Shown here piece by piece: positions 1 through 6,064 of a DNA stretch of 10,064 bases (its first letter is position 1; each line of letters begins with the position of its first letter). The notes under the pieces are model-generated. The model had not been told where the DNA came from and did not search any database. It saw nothing but the letters and a program-made list of their open reading frames with translations. Both the position numbers and the translations under genes were made by a program. Source of the stretch: Collinsella aerofaciens (GTDB lineage: Bacteria; Actinomycetota; Coriobacteriia; Coriobacteriales; Coriobacteriaceae); contig JAJXHK010000049.1 of assembly GCA_021639365.1 (NCBI GenBank), forward strand, positions 1 through 10,064, read 5' to 3'.

Positions 1-187
1 AGCGCGGGCCGAGTCACCGTGCCCGCGCGCCTTACCTTTCGGGTTCACCATCCATAGTGGGGCGCGTTTCTAACGAAGCCATAACGGCCGTTGGGTTCTT
101 TTGGCGCCAACCCTTCTCGACCCGCACATCATGATTAATTTGCTTAAGGCAACAACTTTCCCGATCGATGTAATCACCGAATCAAAA
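1..187. other. Left-edge region, no assignable gene
   Basis: No gene could be supported here. A GC-rich 8-bp hairpin (GCGCGGGC at 2-9 with GCCCGCGC at 21-28) sits at the edge without a following T-run. The third forward frame is open from the window edge to a TGA at 132-134, so the tail of an upstream gene is possible, but its translation resembles no family I recognise. A weak dyad around 90-113 (GTTGG/CCAAC, with GGGTT/AACCC as an alternative) was considered as RNA structure but is too short to name. Confidence 0.4.
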
Positions 188-246
188 CGTGTACATCACC
201 CTCCAAAACCGACATTTTTCGGCATGTTTGGAGGCTGATGTACACG
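188..246. repeat. Long hairpin upstream of pgsA
   Basis: CGTGTACATCA (188-198) is the exact reverse complement of TGATGTACACG (236-246). After a single C-C mismatch the pairing continues for 8 bp (CCTCCAAA 200-207 with TTTGGAGG 227-234), and a small CCGA/TCGG stem (209-212/219-222) can form inside. There is no T-run on either side, so a simple intrinsic terminator is unlikely. It lies 63 bp before the predicted pgsA -35 box. It could be a regulatory dyad, the end of an upstream transcript, or a dispersed palindromic repeat; the sequence alone does not decide. Confidence 0.75.
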
Positions 247-308
247 AATGTGAAATCCACCGCCGCCCAAAAGCGCCTTCCTCATGTCTGGACTCTCTAT
301 GCTTGCGC

Positions 309-337
309 TGGATAGACATCGCCGGAACGGGTATAGT
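309..337 (+). promoter_or_regulatory. Predicted pgsA promoter
   Basis: TGGATA (309-314, 4 of 6 to the -35 consensus) is followed after a 17-base spacer by TATAGT (332-337, 5 of 6 to the -10 consensus). Transcription would begin near 344, giving a leader of about 30 bases before the GTG at 374. Its position inside the longer reading frame that begins at 284 argues against that earlier start. Confidence 0.5.
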
Positions 338-373
338 AGCGAAAGTTTTGTCGTTAACCAGCGGGGGAGTCCT

Positions 374-1078
374 GTGGGCATCAAAAAGAAGATCAAAAAG
401 GAGCTTATCGGCACTTCCGATTACCCGTCGAATAAGATCTTTACGATCTCCAATTTCATCACCTTTACGCGCCTGATCCTCACCCTGGTATTTCTGTACC
501 TGTTTGTGACGGATAACAACCGCGTCATCGCCATCGTTATCTACGCCGTTGCCGCCTCTACCGACTGGATGGACGGTCAGATCGCCCGCATGACCAAGAC
601 GGTCTCGTGGCTCGGCAAGGTCATGGATCCCATCTGCGACCGTGCGCTGCTGTTCACCGGCGTACTTGGGCTGGTGGTCCGCGGAGAGCTGCCCATCTGG
701 GTCTGCGTGCTCATTATTGGCCGCGACATCTATCTGGGCATCGGCACGCTTATCGTGCGTCATTATCACCGTCGCCCCATCGATGTCGTCTTTCCCGGAA
801 AGATTGCCACTGCACTGCTCATGACCGGCTTCTCGCTCATGCTGCTCGGGTTCCCCGTTATTGACGGCCTGCATCTTTTACCTTCAACCCTTACGGCCTT
901 CCCGGGCCTCAACGGAAGCTCGGTGCCCCTCGGCATCTTCTTTGTGTACGGCGGCGTGATCTTCTCCATGCTCACGGCTGTCATCTATTCCATTAAGGGC
1001 GGAGTGGCCATTAAACAGGCTCTCGCGCATCCCGAGGACGAGGACATCGACTTTCTGAACCCTGAAATCGAAGACTGA
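374..1078 (+). CDS. pgsA: CDP-alcohol phosphatidyltransferase, PgsA-like
   Basis: Membrane enzyme of the CDP-alcohol phosphatidyltransferase family, most likely making phosphatidylglycerophosphate from CDP-diacylglycerol and glycerol-3-phosphate. The complete signature D-x2-D-G-x2-A-R-x8-G-x3-D-x3-D is present: D64, D67, G68, A71, R72, G81, D85 and D89 of the 234-residue protein. An N-terminal basic stretch (KKKIKK) and an N-F-I-T-F-T-R helix entry typical of PgsA precede several hydrophobic segments. The C-terminus ends in an acidic tail, so the protein is somewhat longer than the usual 180-200 residues. I chose the GTG at 374 because GGGGGAG lies four bases upstream and a promoter lies just before; the in-frame ATG at 284 has no ribosome binding site. 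The exact head group (glycerol phosphate, inositol phosphate or another) cannot be fixed from the motif. Confidence 0.88.
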   Translation: MGIKKKIKKELIGTSDYPSNKIFTISNFITFTRLILTLVFLYLFVTDNNRVIAIVIYAVAASTDWMDGQIARMTKTVSWLGKVMDPICDRALLFTGVLGLVVRGELPIWVCVLIIGRDIYLGIGTLIVRHYHRRPIDVVFPGKIATALLMTGFSLMLLGFPVIDGLHLLPSTLTAFPGLNGSSVPLGIFFVYGGVIFSMLTAVIYSIKGGVAIKQALAHPEDEDIDFLNPEIED

Positions 1079-1144
1079 TTCGTTGGGGTATGATTACGTA
1101 CGGTTCATTATTTGCGGCACGTCCGCGATAAGTTAGGGGTTGTC

Positions 1145-1579
1145 ATGGACAACATGGTTAACAATATGCCTCAGAATGATAAGACTGCTGACGCTACCTG
1201 CGTATTCCGCGTGCCTTCAAGCGACGTCACCGTTCCCGACCTCATGGCCAACGTGCGCATCACCGCACCCGTTCTGTCCATCGTCAAGGGTCCGCAGACT
1301 GGTGCCGCCTTTGAGCTCGAGGACGACGTGACCACCATCGGCCGCGATCCTGCGAACGGCATCTTCCTCAATGACATGACCGTTTCGCGTAGCCACGCGC
1401 GCATTATTCGCGAGGGGCTCGGCGCTCGCATTGAGGACCTGGGCTCGCTCAATGGCACCTGGGTCGACGGCGCCATTGTCAACGCGGCCCCGCTGCACGA
1501 TGGTTCTTCCGTCCAGATCGGTACGTTTACGCTCATCTACCACGAGAGCACGCCGGAGCGCATCGAAACCGGTGAGTAG
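1145..1579 (+). CDS. garA: FHA-domain protein, GarA/OdhI-like
   Basis: Small soluble protein (144 aa) with one C-terminal forkhead-associated domain, which binds phosphothreonine. The domain covers about residues 43-138 and shows G66-R67, S81-R82-S83-H84 and D98-L99-G100-S101-L102-N103-G104-T105, the binding-loop residues of the family. The N-terminal segment D16-A-T-C-V-F-R22 resembles the phosphorylated E-T-T-S-V-F-R of mycobacterial GarA and corynebacterial OdhI, as I recall those sequences. T18 matches the second Thr (the PknB site in GarA); the first (PknG site) is Ala17. Those proteins switch 2-oxoglutarate dehydrogenase and glutamate enzymes when unphosphorylated. The ATG at 1145 follows AGGGG with good spacing; an in-frame TTG at 1112 is less likely. 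A TATGAT at 1089-1094 might be its -10, without a clear -35. The MerR gene starts 3 bases after its stop. Confidence 0.85.
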   Translation: MDNMVNNMPQNDKTADATCVFRVPSSDVTVPDLMANVRITAPVLSIVKGPQTGAAFELEDDVTTIGRDPANGIFLNDMTVSRSHARIIREGLGARIEDLGSLNGTWVDGAIVNAAPLHDGSSVQIGTFTLIYHESTPERIETGE

Positions 1580-1582
1580 GGC

Positions 1583-2461
1583 ATGGCCGAACGCAACTAT
1601 CTGAGTATCGGCCAAGTCGTCAACCTTCTTCGAGGCGCATACCCCGATCTTTCGAACTCAAAAATTAGATTTCTAGAAGATGAGGGGCTCATTACCCCTC
1701 ATCGTACGCCTAAGGGATACCGTCAGTACTCTAAGGAGGACGTTGATCGCCTGGAGGTCATTCTGCACTTGCAGAAGACCCGCTACATGCCGCTCAACGT
1801 GATTAAGCAGCGCTTGGAAAACGCCACGGACCTGTCAACGCTCGCCTACGAGGTGGGCTTGCTGTCCGATGTTCCGCTCAAGACGGAGCCCAAGGAGACC
1901 AAACAAAAGCTGCATCCCATTGAGACCATTCCCGATATGCTGGGCGTCGAGATTTCGTTTATCCGCTCGCTCGCCGAGAACGACCTCATTCGCATCATCA
2001 AGAGTCCGCAGAATCGTGAGCTCGTCGATGGTCGCGATTTTCCAATCATCCGCTACTGCTCCGAGCTGTCACGCTTCCATATCGAGCCCCGCAACCTGCG
2101 TCAGTACGTGTCTTCCGCCAACCGCGAGTCCTCGATGTTTGAGCAGGTGCTCGTGAGCATGCTCGGCATGGATACCTCCGATGACGAGCGCGACGCCAAG
2201 CTCGAGCGTGCGTTTAAGAAGCTTCACGACCTGACCGAGGGTGTGCACACTGCGCTGCTCAAGAACCGCGTTTTTGAGTCGCTCAACGCCGTGGTCGAGG
2301 ACGCCGACATCGATGCACTCGATGAGGAAATCACTCGCTCCGAGTCCACCAAAGCCAAAAACGAAGAGATAGCCACGCCGGCTTCGCACGAGGATTCTCT
2401 CGTAAAGCCGCTCAAGGTCGTCGCCCCTTCGCACTCCGGCACCGCCACGGCGGGCAAATAA
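1583..2461 (+). CDS. ftsR: MerR-family regulator, Rv1828/FtsR-like
   Basis: DNA-binding transcription regulator of 292 residues. Residues 6-65 form a MerR winged helix: Y-L-S-I-G-Q-V-V-N-L-L-R, then S-K-I-R-F-L-E-D-E-G-L-I-T-P, G-Y-R-Q-Y and a D-V-D-R-L helix. The match to the family of Mycobacterium Rv1828 and Corynebacterium FtsR extends past the HTH: an E-P-R-N-L-R-Q-Y segment near residue 170 and a V-H-T-A-L-L-K segment near residue 221 both have counterparts there, as I recall them. FtsR activates the division gene ftsZ in Corynebacterium; whether that holds here is inference. Roughly the last 60 residues are polar, Lys/Glu/Ser-rich and probably disordered. The three-base gap to the FHA gene suggests translational coupling, and only a weak TAGGG precedes the ATG. 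The FHA-then-MerR order is conserved in actinobacteria. Confidence 0.85.
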   Translation: MAERNYLSIGQVVNLLRGAYPDLSNSKIRFLEDEGLITPHRTPKGYRQYSKEDVDRLEVILHLQKTRYMPLNVIKQRLENATDLSTLAYEVGLLSDVPLKTEPKETKQKLHPIETIPDMLGVEISFIRSLAENDLIRIIKSPQNRELVDGRDFPIIRYCSELSRFHIEPRNLRQYVSSANRESSMFEQVLVSMLGMDTSDDERDAKLERAFKKLHDLTEGVHTALLKNRVFESLNAVVEDADIDALDEEITRSESTKAKNEEIATPASHEDSLVKPLKVVAPSHSGTATAGK

Positions 2462-2501
2462 CCGCTGCCGCTTATCCGGCAACCCATTGAAAGGTCATGC
2501 A

Positions 2502-3032
2502 ATGTACGACTTCGAATCTCAAATCGTCGACATCCCCGACTATCCCGAGCCCGGAGTCATCTTTAAAGACATCACGCCGCTCTTTGGCAATCCCGAGGCG
2601 CTCAAAGCCATGACCGATACCCTCGCCGAGCACTTTGCCGGCATGGGAATCACCAAGGTCGTGGGTCCCGAGGCTCGCGGCTTTATGGTTGGCGTACCGG
2701 TGGCTGTAGCCCTTGGCGCCGGCTTTGTTCCCGCACGTAAACCGGGCAAGCTGCCGCGCGAGACCGTAAGCCAGAGCTACGAGCTCGAGTACGGCACCGA
2801 TTCAATTGAGATCCATGCCGACGCTATCAGCTCTAAAGATACCGTGTTGATTCTGGACGACTTGGTCGCGACGGGCGGAACCGTCGAGGCAACAGGTAAA
2901 CTGGTGCGAGATATGGGCGCAAAGCTTATCGGTTACGGTTGTATACTTGAGCTTGCGTTTCTCAACCCGCGCGAGAAGCTCACGCCGTCTGATGACGATG
3001 TGGAGCTCTTTAGCCTGGTGACGGTAGTCTAG
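2502..3032 (+). CDS. apt: Adenine phosphoribosyltransferase
   Basis: Cytosolic purine-salvage enzyme converting adenine and PRPP to AMP and pyrophosphate. The 176-residue length fits the family. The N-terminal F-x-D-I-T-P-L sequence (residues 21-27) and the G-P-E-A-R-G-F loop are characteristic of Apt. The PRPP-binding motif is intact at residues 115-127, ending D119-D120-L-V-A-T124-G125-G126-T127. The R-K-P-G-K-L-P motif near residue 80 is the usual flexible-loop region. The ATG at 2502 has GAAAGG at 2489-2494 with seven bases of spacing; an in-frame TTG at 2487 overlaps that site and is rejected. It lies 40 bases after the MerR gene and 32 before the hydrolase gene with no terminator on either side, so probably in the same operon. 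Confidence 0.95.
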   Translation: MYDFESQIVDIPDYPEPGVIFKDITPLFGNPEALKAMTDTLAEHFAGMGITKVVGPEARGFMVGVPVAVALGAGFVPARKPGKLPRETVSQSYELEYGTDSIEIHADAISSKDTVLILDDLVATGGTVEATGKLVRDMGAKLIGYGCILELAFLNPREKLTPSDDDVELFSLVTVV

Positions 3033-3064
3033 CCGTTACCCTTAGTTACTGGAAAGGAAGCTAC

Positions 3065-4192
3065 ATGCGCACAGCAAACACGCACAAAAACATGGCACGC
3101 TGCGCTGCTACGGCAACCCTCGCTTGTGTTTTGGGCTTGGGCCTCGCGGCTCCTGCCTACGCCGATACCGCATCCGACCTTGCCGCTGCTCGTACGAAGC
3201 TCGAGCAGATCGGCACCCAAACCCAGCAGATTTACGATGAGCTTGCCACGCAGACGCAGGCGCTCGATCAGACTGCCGGCGAGATCACGCAAAAGCAGCA
3301 GGAGATCGCCGATGGTCAGGCCAAGCTCTCAACCTATGTCGCCGGCGAGTACAAAACCGGCGGTCTGAGCCTGCTTCAGGTTTTGACGGGTGTCGATGAT
3401 CTGAGCGATATGCTCAACCGTCTGTTCTACTACGGCAAAGTTTCCGATAAGCAAGCTCAGACCATTCAAGAGGTCAAGGAGCTTAAGCAGCAGCTCACCG
3501 ATAAGCAGGCCGAGCAGGAGAAGAACGTCGCCACCACGCAAAAGAAGGTCGACGAGCTTAACGCCCAGCAGGCTGAAGCCCAGAACGTCGTAAACTCCCT
3601 GGATTCGCAGCTGCAGGCCGAGCTTGCCGCAGAGGCCGAGGCCAACGCCGCGCTGCAGGCCGGCATCAACGCCAGTACTGCCGAGAAGGCCACGGTGAGC
3701 AACGAGACTGCCGGTACGACCGTGAACACCAACAACGGTGGTCAGACCAGCAATAACAACAACCAGGGCGGCAACACTCCGGCTCCTACGCCGACACCTG
3801 CTCCGACGCCGCAGCCCTCCACGCCTGCTCCGGCTCCGACGCCTTCTGCTCCGAGCCAGTCCGTCGATGGTGGTTCTGTTGTCTCGCGTGCATACAGTAA
3901 GCTTGGTTGCGCTTATTCCTGGGGCGGAATTGGCCCGAACAGCTTCGACTGCTCTGGTTTTGTTAGCTATTGTCTCACTGGTCGCTATTGCCGCCTGGGC
4001 ACCACGGGTACCTTTATGGGCTGGACGCGTGTGTCCGATCCGCAGCCCGGTGACGTTGTGGTCAACTCGTACCACACCGGCATTTACATCGGTGGTGGTC
4101 AGATGATTCATGCTTCCGACTACAATACGGGTGTTATCATCAGCTCCGTTGCCGCCGGCATGAACAACAACTATATCTTCGTGCGTTACTAA
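3065..4192 (+). CDS. Secreted coiled-coil NlpC/P60 hydrolase
   Basis: Exported cell-wall endopeptidase of 375 residues. Residues 1-33 form a signal peptide (basic start, hydrophobic core, A-Y-A cleavage site before D34). Residues about 36-205 are heptad-rich and Gln/Ala/Glu-rich, a coiled coil like those of PcsB, CwlO or RipA, which keep the enzyme inactive or dock it on FtsEX-type partners. A low-complexity linker (about 215-266) is Asn/Gly-rich, then Pro/Thr/Ala-rich. The NlpC/P60 domain occupies 270-375 with catalytic C296 in D-C-S-G-F, H337 in H-T-G-I-Y-I-G and H349 in M-I-H-A, the spacing expected for the Cys-His-His triad. The ATG follows GGAAAGGAAG. A role in daughter-cell separation is inferred from the architecture; the substrate bond is not shown by the sequence. 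Confidence 0.92.
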   Translation: MRTANTHKNMARCAATATLACVLGLGLAAPAYADTASDLAAARTKLEQIGTQTQQIYDELATQTQALDQTAGEITQKQQEIADGQAKLSTYVAGEYKTGGLSLLQVLTGVDDLSDMLNRLFYYGKVSDKQAQTIQEVKELKQQLTDKQAEQEKNVATTQKKVDELNAQQAEAQNVVNSLDSQLQAELAAEAEANAALQAGINASTAEKATVSNETAGTTVNTNNGGQTSNNNNQGGNTPAPTPTPAPTPQPSTPAPAPTPSAPSQSVDGGSVVSRAYSKLGCAYSWGGIGPNSFDCSGFVSYCLTGRYCRLGTTGTFMGWTRVSDPQPGDVVVNSYHTGIYIGGGQMIHASDYNTGVIISSVAAGMNNNYIFVRY

Positions 4193-4216
4193 GTCATCTT
4201 ACACAGCGTGTGAATG

Positions 4217-4258
4217 TGGACCTCGTGGCTTTAAGTCGCGAGGTCCATTCTTTTTTTC
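4217..4258 (+). terminator. Rho-independent terminator of hydrolase operon
   Basis: TGGACCTCG (4217-4225) pairs perfectly with CGAGGTCCA (4239-4247) around a 13-base loop. A T-rich tract with a seven-T run (4251-4257) follows at once. It closes the left operon 24 bases after the hydrolase stop codon. Confidence 0.95.
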
Positions 4259-4266
4259 TCTAATCT

Positions 4267-4305
4267 TGTACGGCTATCTAGTATTCAAAACTAGATAGCC
4301 GTACA
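4267..4305. promoter_or_regulatory. Perfect 16-bp inverted repeat before degV
   Basis: TGTACGGCTATCTAGT (4267-4282) and ACTAGATAGCCGTACA (4290-4305) are exact reverse complements around a 7-base centre. The right arm ends 18 bases before the degV -10 box and so covers the expected -35 region. No T-run follows. I read it as a protein-binding dyad (operator) rather than a terminator, since the hydrolase already has one at 4217-4258. The right arm with its preceding A-run (AAAACTAGATAGCC, 4287-4300) recurs almost exactly in the promoter region of the DUF1836 gene at 5946-5959. Confidence 0.75.
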
Positions 4306-4323
4306 TTCAGTTTGCAAGATGGC

Positions 4324-4329
4324 TATAAT
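4324..4329 (+). promoter_or_regulatory. degV -10 box
   Basis: A consensus TATAAT stands 30 bases before the degV ATG. The best -35 candidate is CGTACA (4300-4305, 18-base spacer), only 3 of 6, and lies within the right arm of the inverted repeat. A poor -35 under a dyad is consistent with a regulated promoter. Confidence 0.6.
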
Positions 4330-4358
4330 TGTTGAGGAACAATTAGAAAGGACCCTCT

Positions 4359-5225
4359 ATGAGCTGGGCACTTATCTCAGATTCAAGCTGCAACCTCCGC
4401 GATTGGCAACCGACCGCGCCCCATACCACCTTTGCATTTGCGCCCCTCAAAATTCGAGTGGGGGAGCGTGAATTCATCGATGACCTTTCACTCGATGTTC
4501 ATGAGCTCAACTGCGCTGTTCAGGCGGAGACGAACGCTTCTTCGAGCGCTTGTCCCAGCGTAGGGGAGTGGGCCGAGCTCTTCAAATTGGCAGACAAGAC
4601 CATCTGCATGCCAATCTCTGAGGGCGTGTCGGGCAGCTACAACGCAGCAGCCACGGCTCGCGATATGGTTCTTGCCGAGGAGCCCGACCGGCAGATTCAT
4701 CTAGTCAATTCGCGCGCAGCTGGCGGCAAAATGGACCTCATTTTCTTGCTGTTCGACCGCTATCTTGCAAGCAATCCGGATGTCTCATTCGAGGACGCTT
4801 GCGCATACTTCGATAGCCTTGAGCAGAACAGCAAAATCCTCTTCAGCTTGTGCAATTACGAAAACCTGGCCAAAGCCGGACGTATCCCTAAGGCAGCCGG
4901 CGTCATTGCCAACAAGCTCAATATTCGCATTTTGGGCACGGCGAGTGAAGCCGGTAAAATCGAACTCGTCGGACACACGCGTGGCGAAAAGAAGATGCTC
5001 AACAAGATTATCGACACCATGGAAGCCGAAGGTTTTACGGGCGGCGAGGTCGTTATCGACCATGTCGAGAATGAGGCAGGCGCCCAAGCACTTGCCAGCC
5101 GAATTGTGGAGCGCTGGCCAGGCTCCAAGACTATCATCATGCCCTGTAACGGGCTAGATTCATACTATGCCGAAATGCATGGGCTCATTATCGGCTACGG
5201 CATGGGCGTGGCTTCGGGCCAATAA
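4359..5225 (+). CDS. DegV family fatty-acid-binding protein
   Basis: Cytosolic protein of 288 residues, the usual DegV length. Family members bind a single fatty acid, and some (FakB) present it to the kinase FakA for acyl-phosphate synthesis. The N-terminal A-L-I-S-D-S-S-C strand (residues 4-11) is the DegV opening. C-P-S-V-G-E-W (65-71) fits the fatty-acid-site Ser loop. P-I-S-E-G-V-S-G-S-Y-N-A-A (85-97) is the second signature, and A-G-R-I-P-K-A-A-G begins the C-terminal lobe. The ATG is preceded by GAAAGGA at six bases. It has its own promoter and is monocistronic, ending at the terminator shared with the convergent DUF1836 gene. No fakA is in the window, so a role as FakB is inference. 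Confidence 0.9.
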   Translation: MSWALISDSSCNLRDWQPTAPHTTFAFAPLKIRVGEREFIDDLSLDVHELNCAVQAETNASSSACPSVGEWAELFKLADKTICMPISEGVSGSYNAAATARDMVLAEEPDRQIHLVNSRAAGGKMDLIFLLFDRYLASNPDVSFEDACAYFDSLEQNSKILFSLCNYENLAKAGRIPKAAGVIANKLNIRILGTASEAGKIELVGHTRGEKKMLNKIIDTMEAEGFTGGEVVIDHVENEAGAQALASRIVERWPGSKTIIMPCNGLDSYYAEMHGLIIGYGMGVASGQ

Positions 5226-5244
5226 CGTCCAACCAAGCAAAAAT

Positions 5245-5286
5245 ACGGGCGGGACAAAGTGGCAGATAGCCCTTTGTTCCGCCCGT
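5245..5286. terminator. Bidirectional terminator, degV/DUF1836
   Basis: ACGGGCGGGACAAAG (5245-5259) pairs with CTTTGTTCCGCCCGT (5272-5286), 15 bp with one G-U wobble and a 12-base loop. TTTTATA follows on the + strand and an A-run (5240-5243) precedes, giving a T-run on the - strand. It therefore fits termination for degV and for the convergent DUF1836 gene. Confidence 0.92.
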
Positions 5287-5298
5287 TTTATACGTCGG

Positions 5299-5910
5299 CT
5301 AGCTATTAAACCCATTAAACTTTAGATAGCTCATCAGGTACGCTTTCGAAACGAAGGATGAAACCGCACTGCGCACAAGCAGCGACTCACGCGTTACCTG
5401 ATGCGCCGTATCGGGAACCGGCGTCTGCTCGACGGAAAACGCCGAACGAATCGATGCCTCGAGCTGATCGACCACATAATCGAAGGCCGTCGGGGCATCG
5501 TAGCTCAAACGCTGAATGTTAAAGAGTGCCTGCACCGCAGCAATAGGTAAGACCTGCTTAAAGAGGCAGATAGCGATCAGGCGGGCAATCTGCTCGCGGC
5601 CATATTGCTTTTTGACCGGAGCAGGCACCAGGCCGACCTTCACGTAGTTATTGATCATCGATGGCGTAATGACAGGGTGCTCAACGCAAATGGACAGCGG
5701 CTCCATCCACAGCGCAACATACTCAATAACCTGGTCGCGGTAGAGCGTCACATTGGGCAACTGGTCATAGCGCGGCAGACTCAACGTATTGAGTTTGCGC
5801 ACGATTTCGGACTGAATAAATGCATCGGGCAGCACAGTGGGCTGAATATCCTCAGGCTTAATGCTGACCGACGAATCGGACATCGGAATAACGTGTTTAA
5901 CGTGGTTCAT
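5299..5910 (-). CDS. DUF1836 putative DNA-binding protein
   Basis: Protein of 203 residues carrying a DUF1836 domain, a helix-turn-helix family of unknown target related in fold to MerR-type proteins. The domain covers about residues 45-135. It shows L-P-R-Y-D-Q-L-P, a Y-R-D-Q-V-I-E-Y helix (57-64), the hallmark I-T-P-S-M-I-N-N-Y-V-K (81-91), P-V-K-K-Q-Y (98-103) and an L-I-A-I-C-L-F-K helix (111-118). The tail beyond 135 is less conserved and may sense or dimerise. The start at 5910 has GGAGG six bases upstream; an in-frame ATG at 6090 would add 60 residues, run through the promoter and the trxB terminator, and is rejected. It faces degV across a common terminator and its promoter shares a 14-bp word with the degV dyad, so it may control both genes (inference). 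Confidence 0.85.
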   Translation of the reverse strand: MNHVKHVIPMSDSSVSIKPEDIQPTVLPDAFIQSEIVRKLNTLSLPRYDQLPNVTLYRDQVIEYVALWMEPLSICVEHPVITPSMINNYVKVGLVPAPVKKQYGREQIARLIAICLFKQVLPIAAVQALFNIQRLSYDAPTAFDYVVDQLEASIRSAFSVEQTPVPDTAHQVTRESLLVRSAVSSFVSKAYLMSYLKFNGFNS

Positions 5911-5934
5911 AAAGGTCCTCCGTTCATTTTCTAT

Positions 5935-5959
5935 ATTGTATTCTAGGTTATCTAGTTTT
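5935..5959 (-). promoter_or_regulatory. DUF1836 gene promoter with shared operator word
   Basis: Read on the - strand, AAAACTAGATAACC (5959 to 5946) is followed after five bases by TACAAT (5940 to 5935), a plausible -10 box about 25 bases from the start codon. No good -35 is seen. The word matches 13 of 14 bases with AAAACTAGATAGCC before degV, in the same orientation relative to the gene. Within it and beyond, CTAG is repeated as an imperfect dyad (CTAG-N5-CTAG). Confidence 0.55.
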
Positions 5960-5982
5960 ACATACCACATAGCCGGCAAGTA

Positions 5983-6024
5983 AAAGTGGTTGGACAACAC
6001 ATTGATGCATCGTCCAACCACTTT
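5983..6024 (-). terminator. Terminator downstream of trxB
   Basis: AAAGTGGTTGGAC (5983-5995) pairs perfectly over 13 bp with GTCCAACCACTTT (6012-6024), loop 16 bases. The loop contains the palindrome GATGCATC. On the - strand the stem is followed by a short T-run (TTTTACTT), which suits transcripts leaving trxB 40 bases upstream. The U-tract is weak, so some read-through into the DUF1836 gene is possible. Confidence 0.75.
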
Positions 6025-6064
6025 GTTTAAAGATAGCAACCTTACATAAGATATATTATCGTAC

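Noticed and set aside
80..125. tRNA or small RNA gene around the GTTGG/CCAAC dyad
   Set aside because: No cloverleaf, no T-arm GTTCRAN sequence in the right place, and the stem is only 5 bp.
284..373. Earlier ATG start for pgsA
   Set aside because: No ribosome binding site precedes it, the extension is unlike the family, and a promoter-like sequence lies inside it. The GTG at 374 has GGGGGAG upstream.
182..874. Long minus-strand open frame opposite pgsA (230 codons)
   Set aside because: It is antisense to a gene with an intact family signature, its translation is highly polar and matches nothing I recognise, and it overlaps the 188-246 hairpin.
3329..4111. Long minus-strand open frame opposite the NlpC/P60 gene (260 codons)
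   Set aside because: The plus-strand protein has a signal peptide and a full catalytic triad. The antisense translation is Arg/Leu-rich low complexity produced by the repetitive linker codons.
4267..4305. Second terminator for the hydrolase operon
   Set aside because: No T-run follows the stem, a strong terminator already lies at 4217-4258, and the right arm overlaps the degV -35 region.
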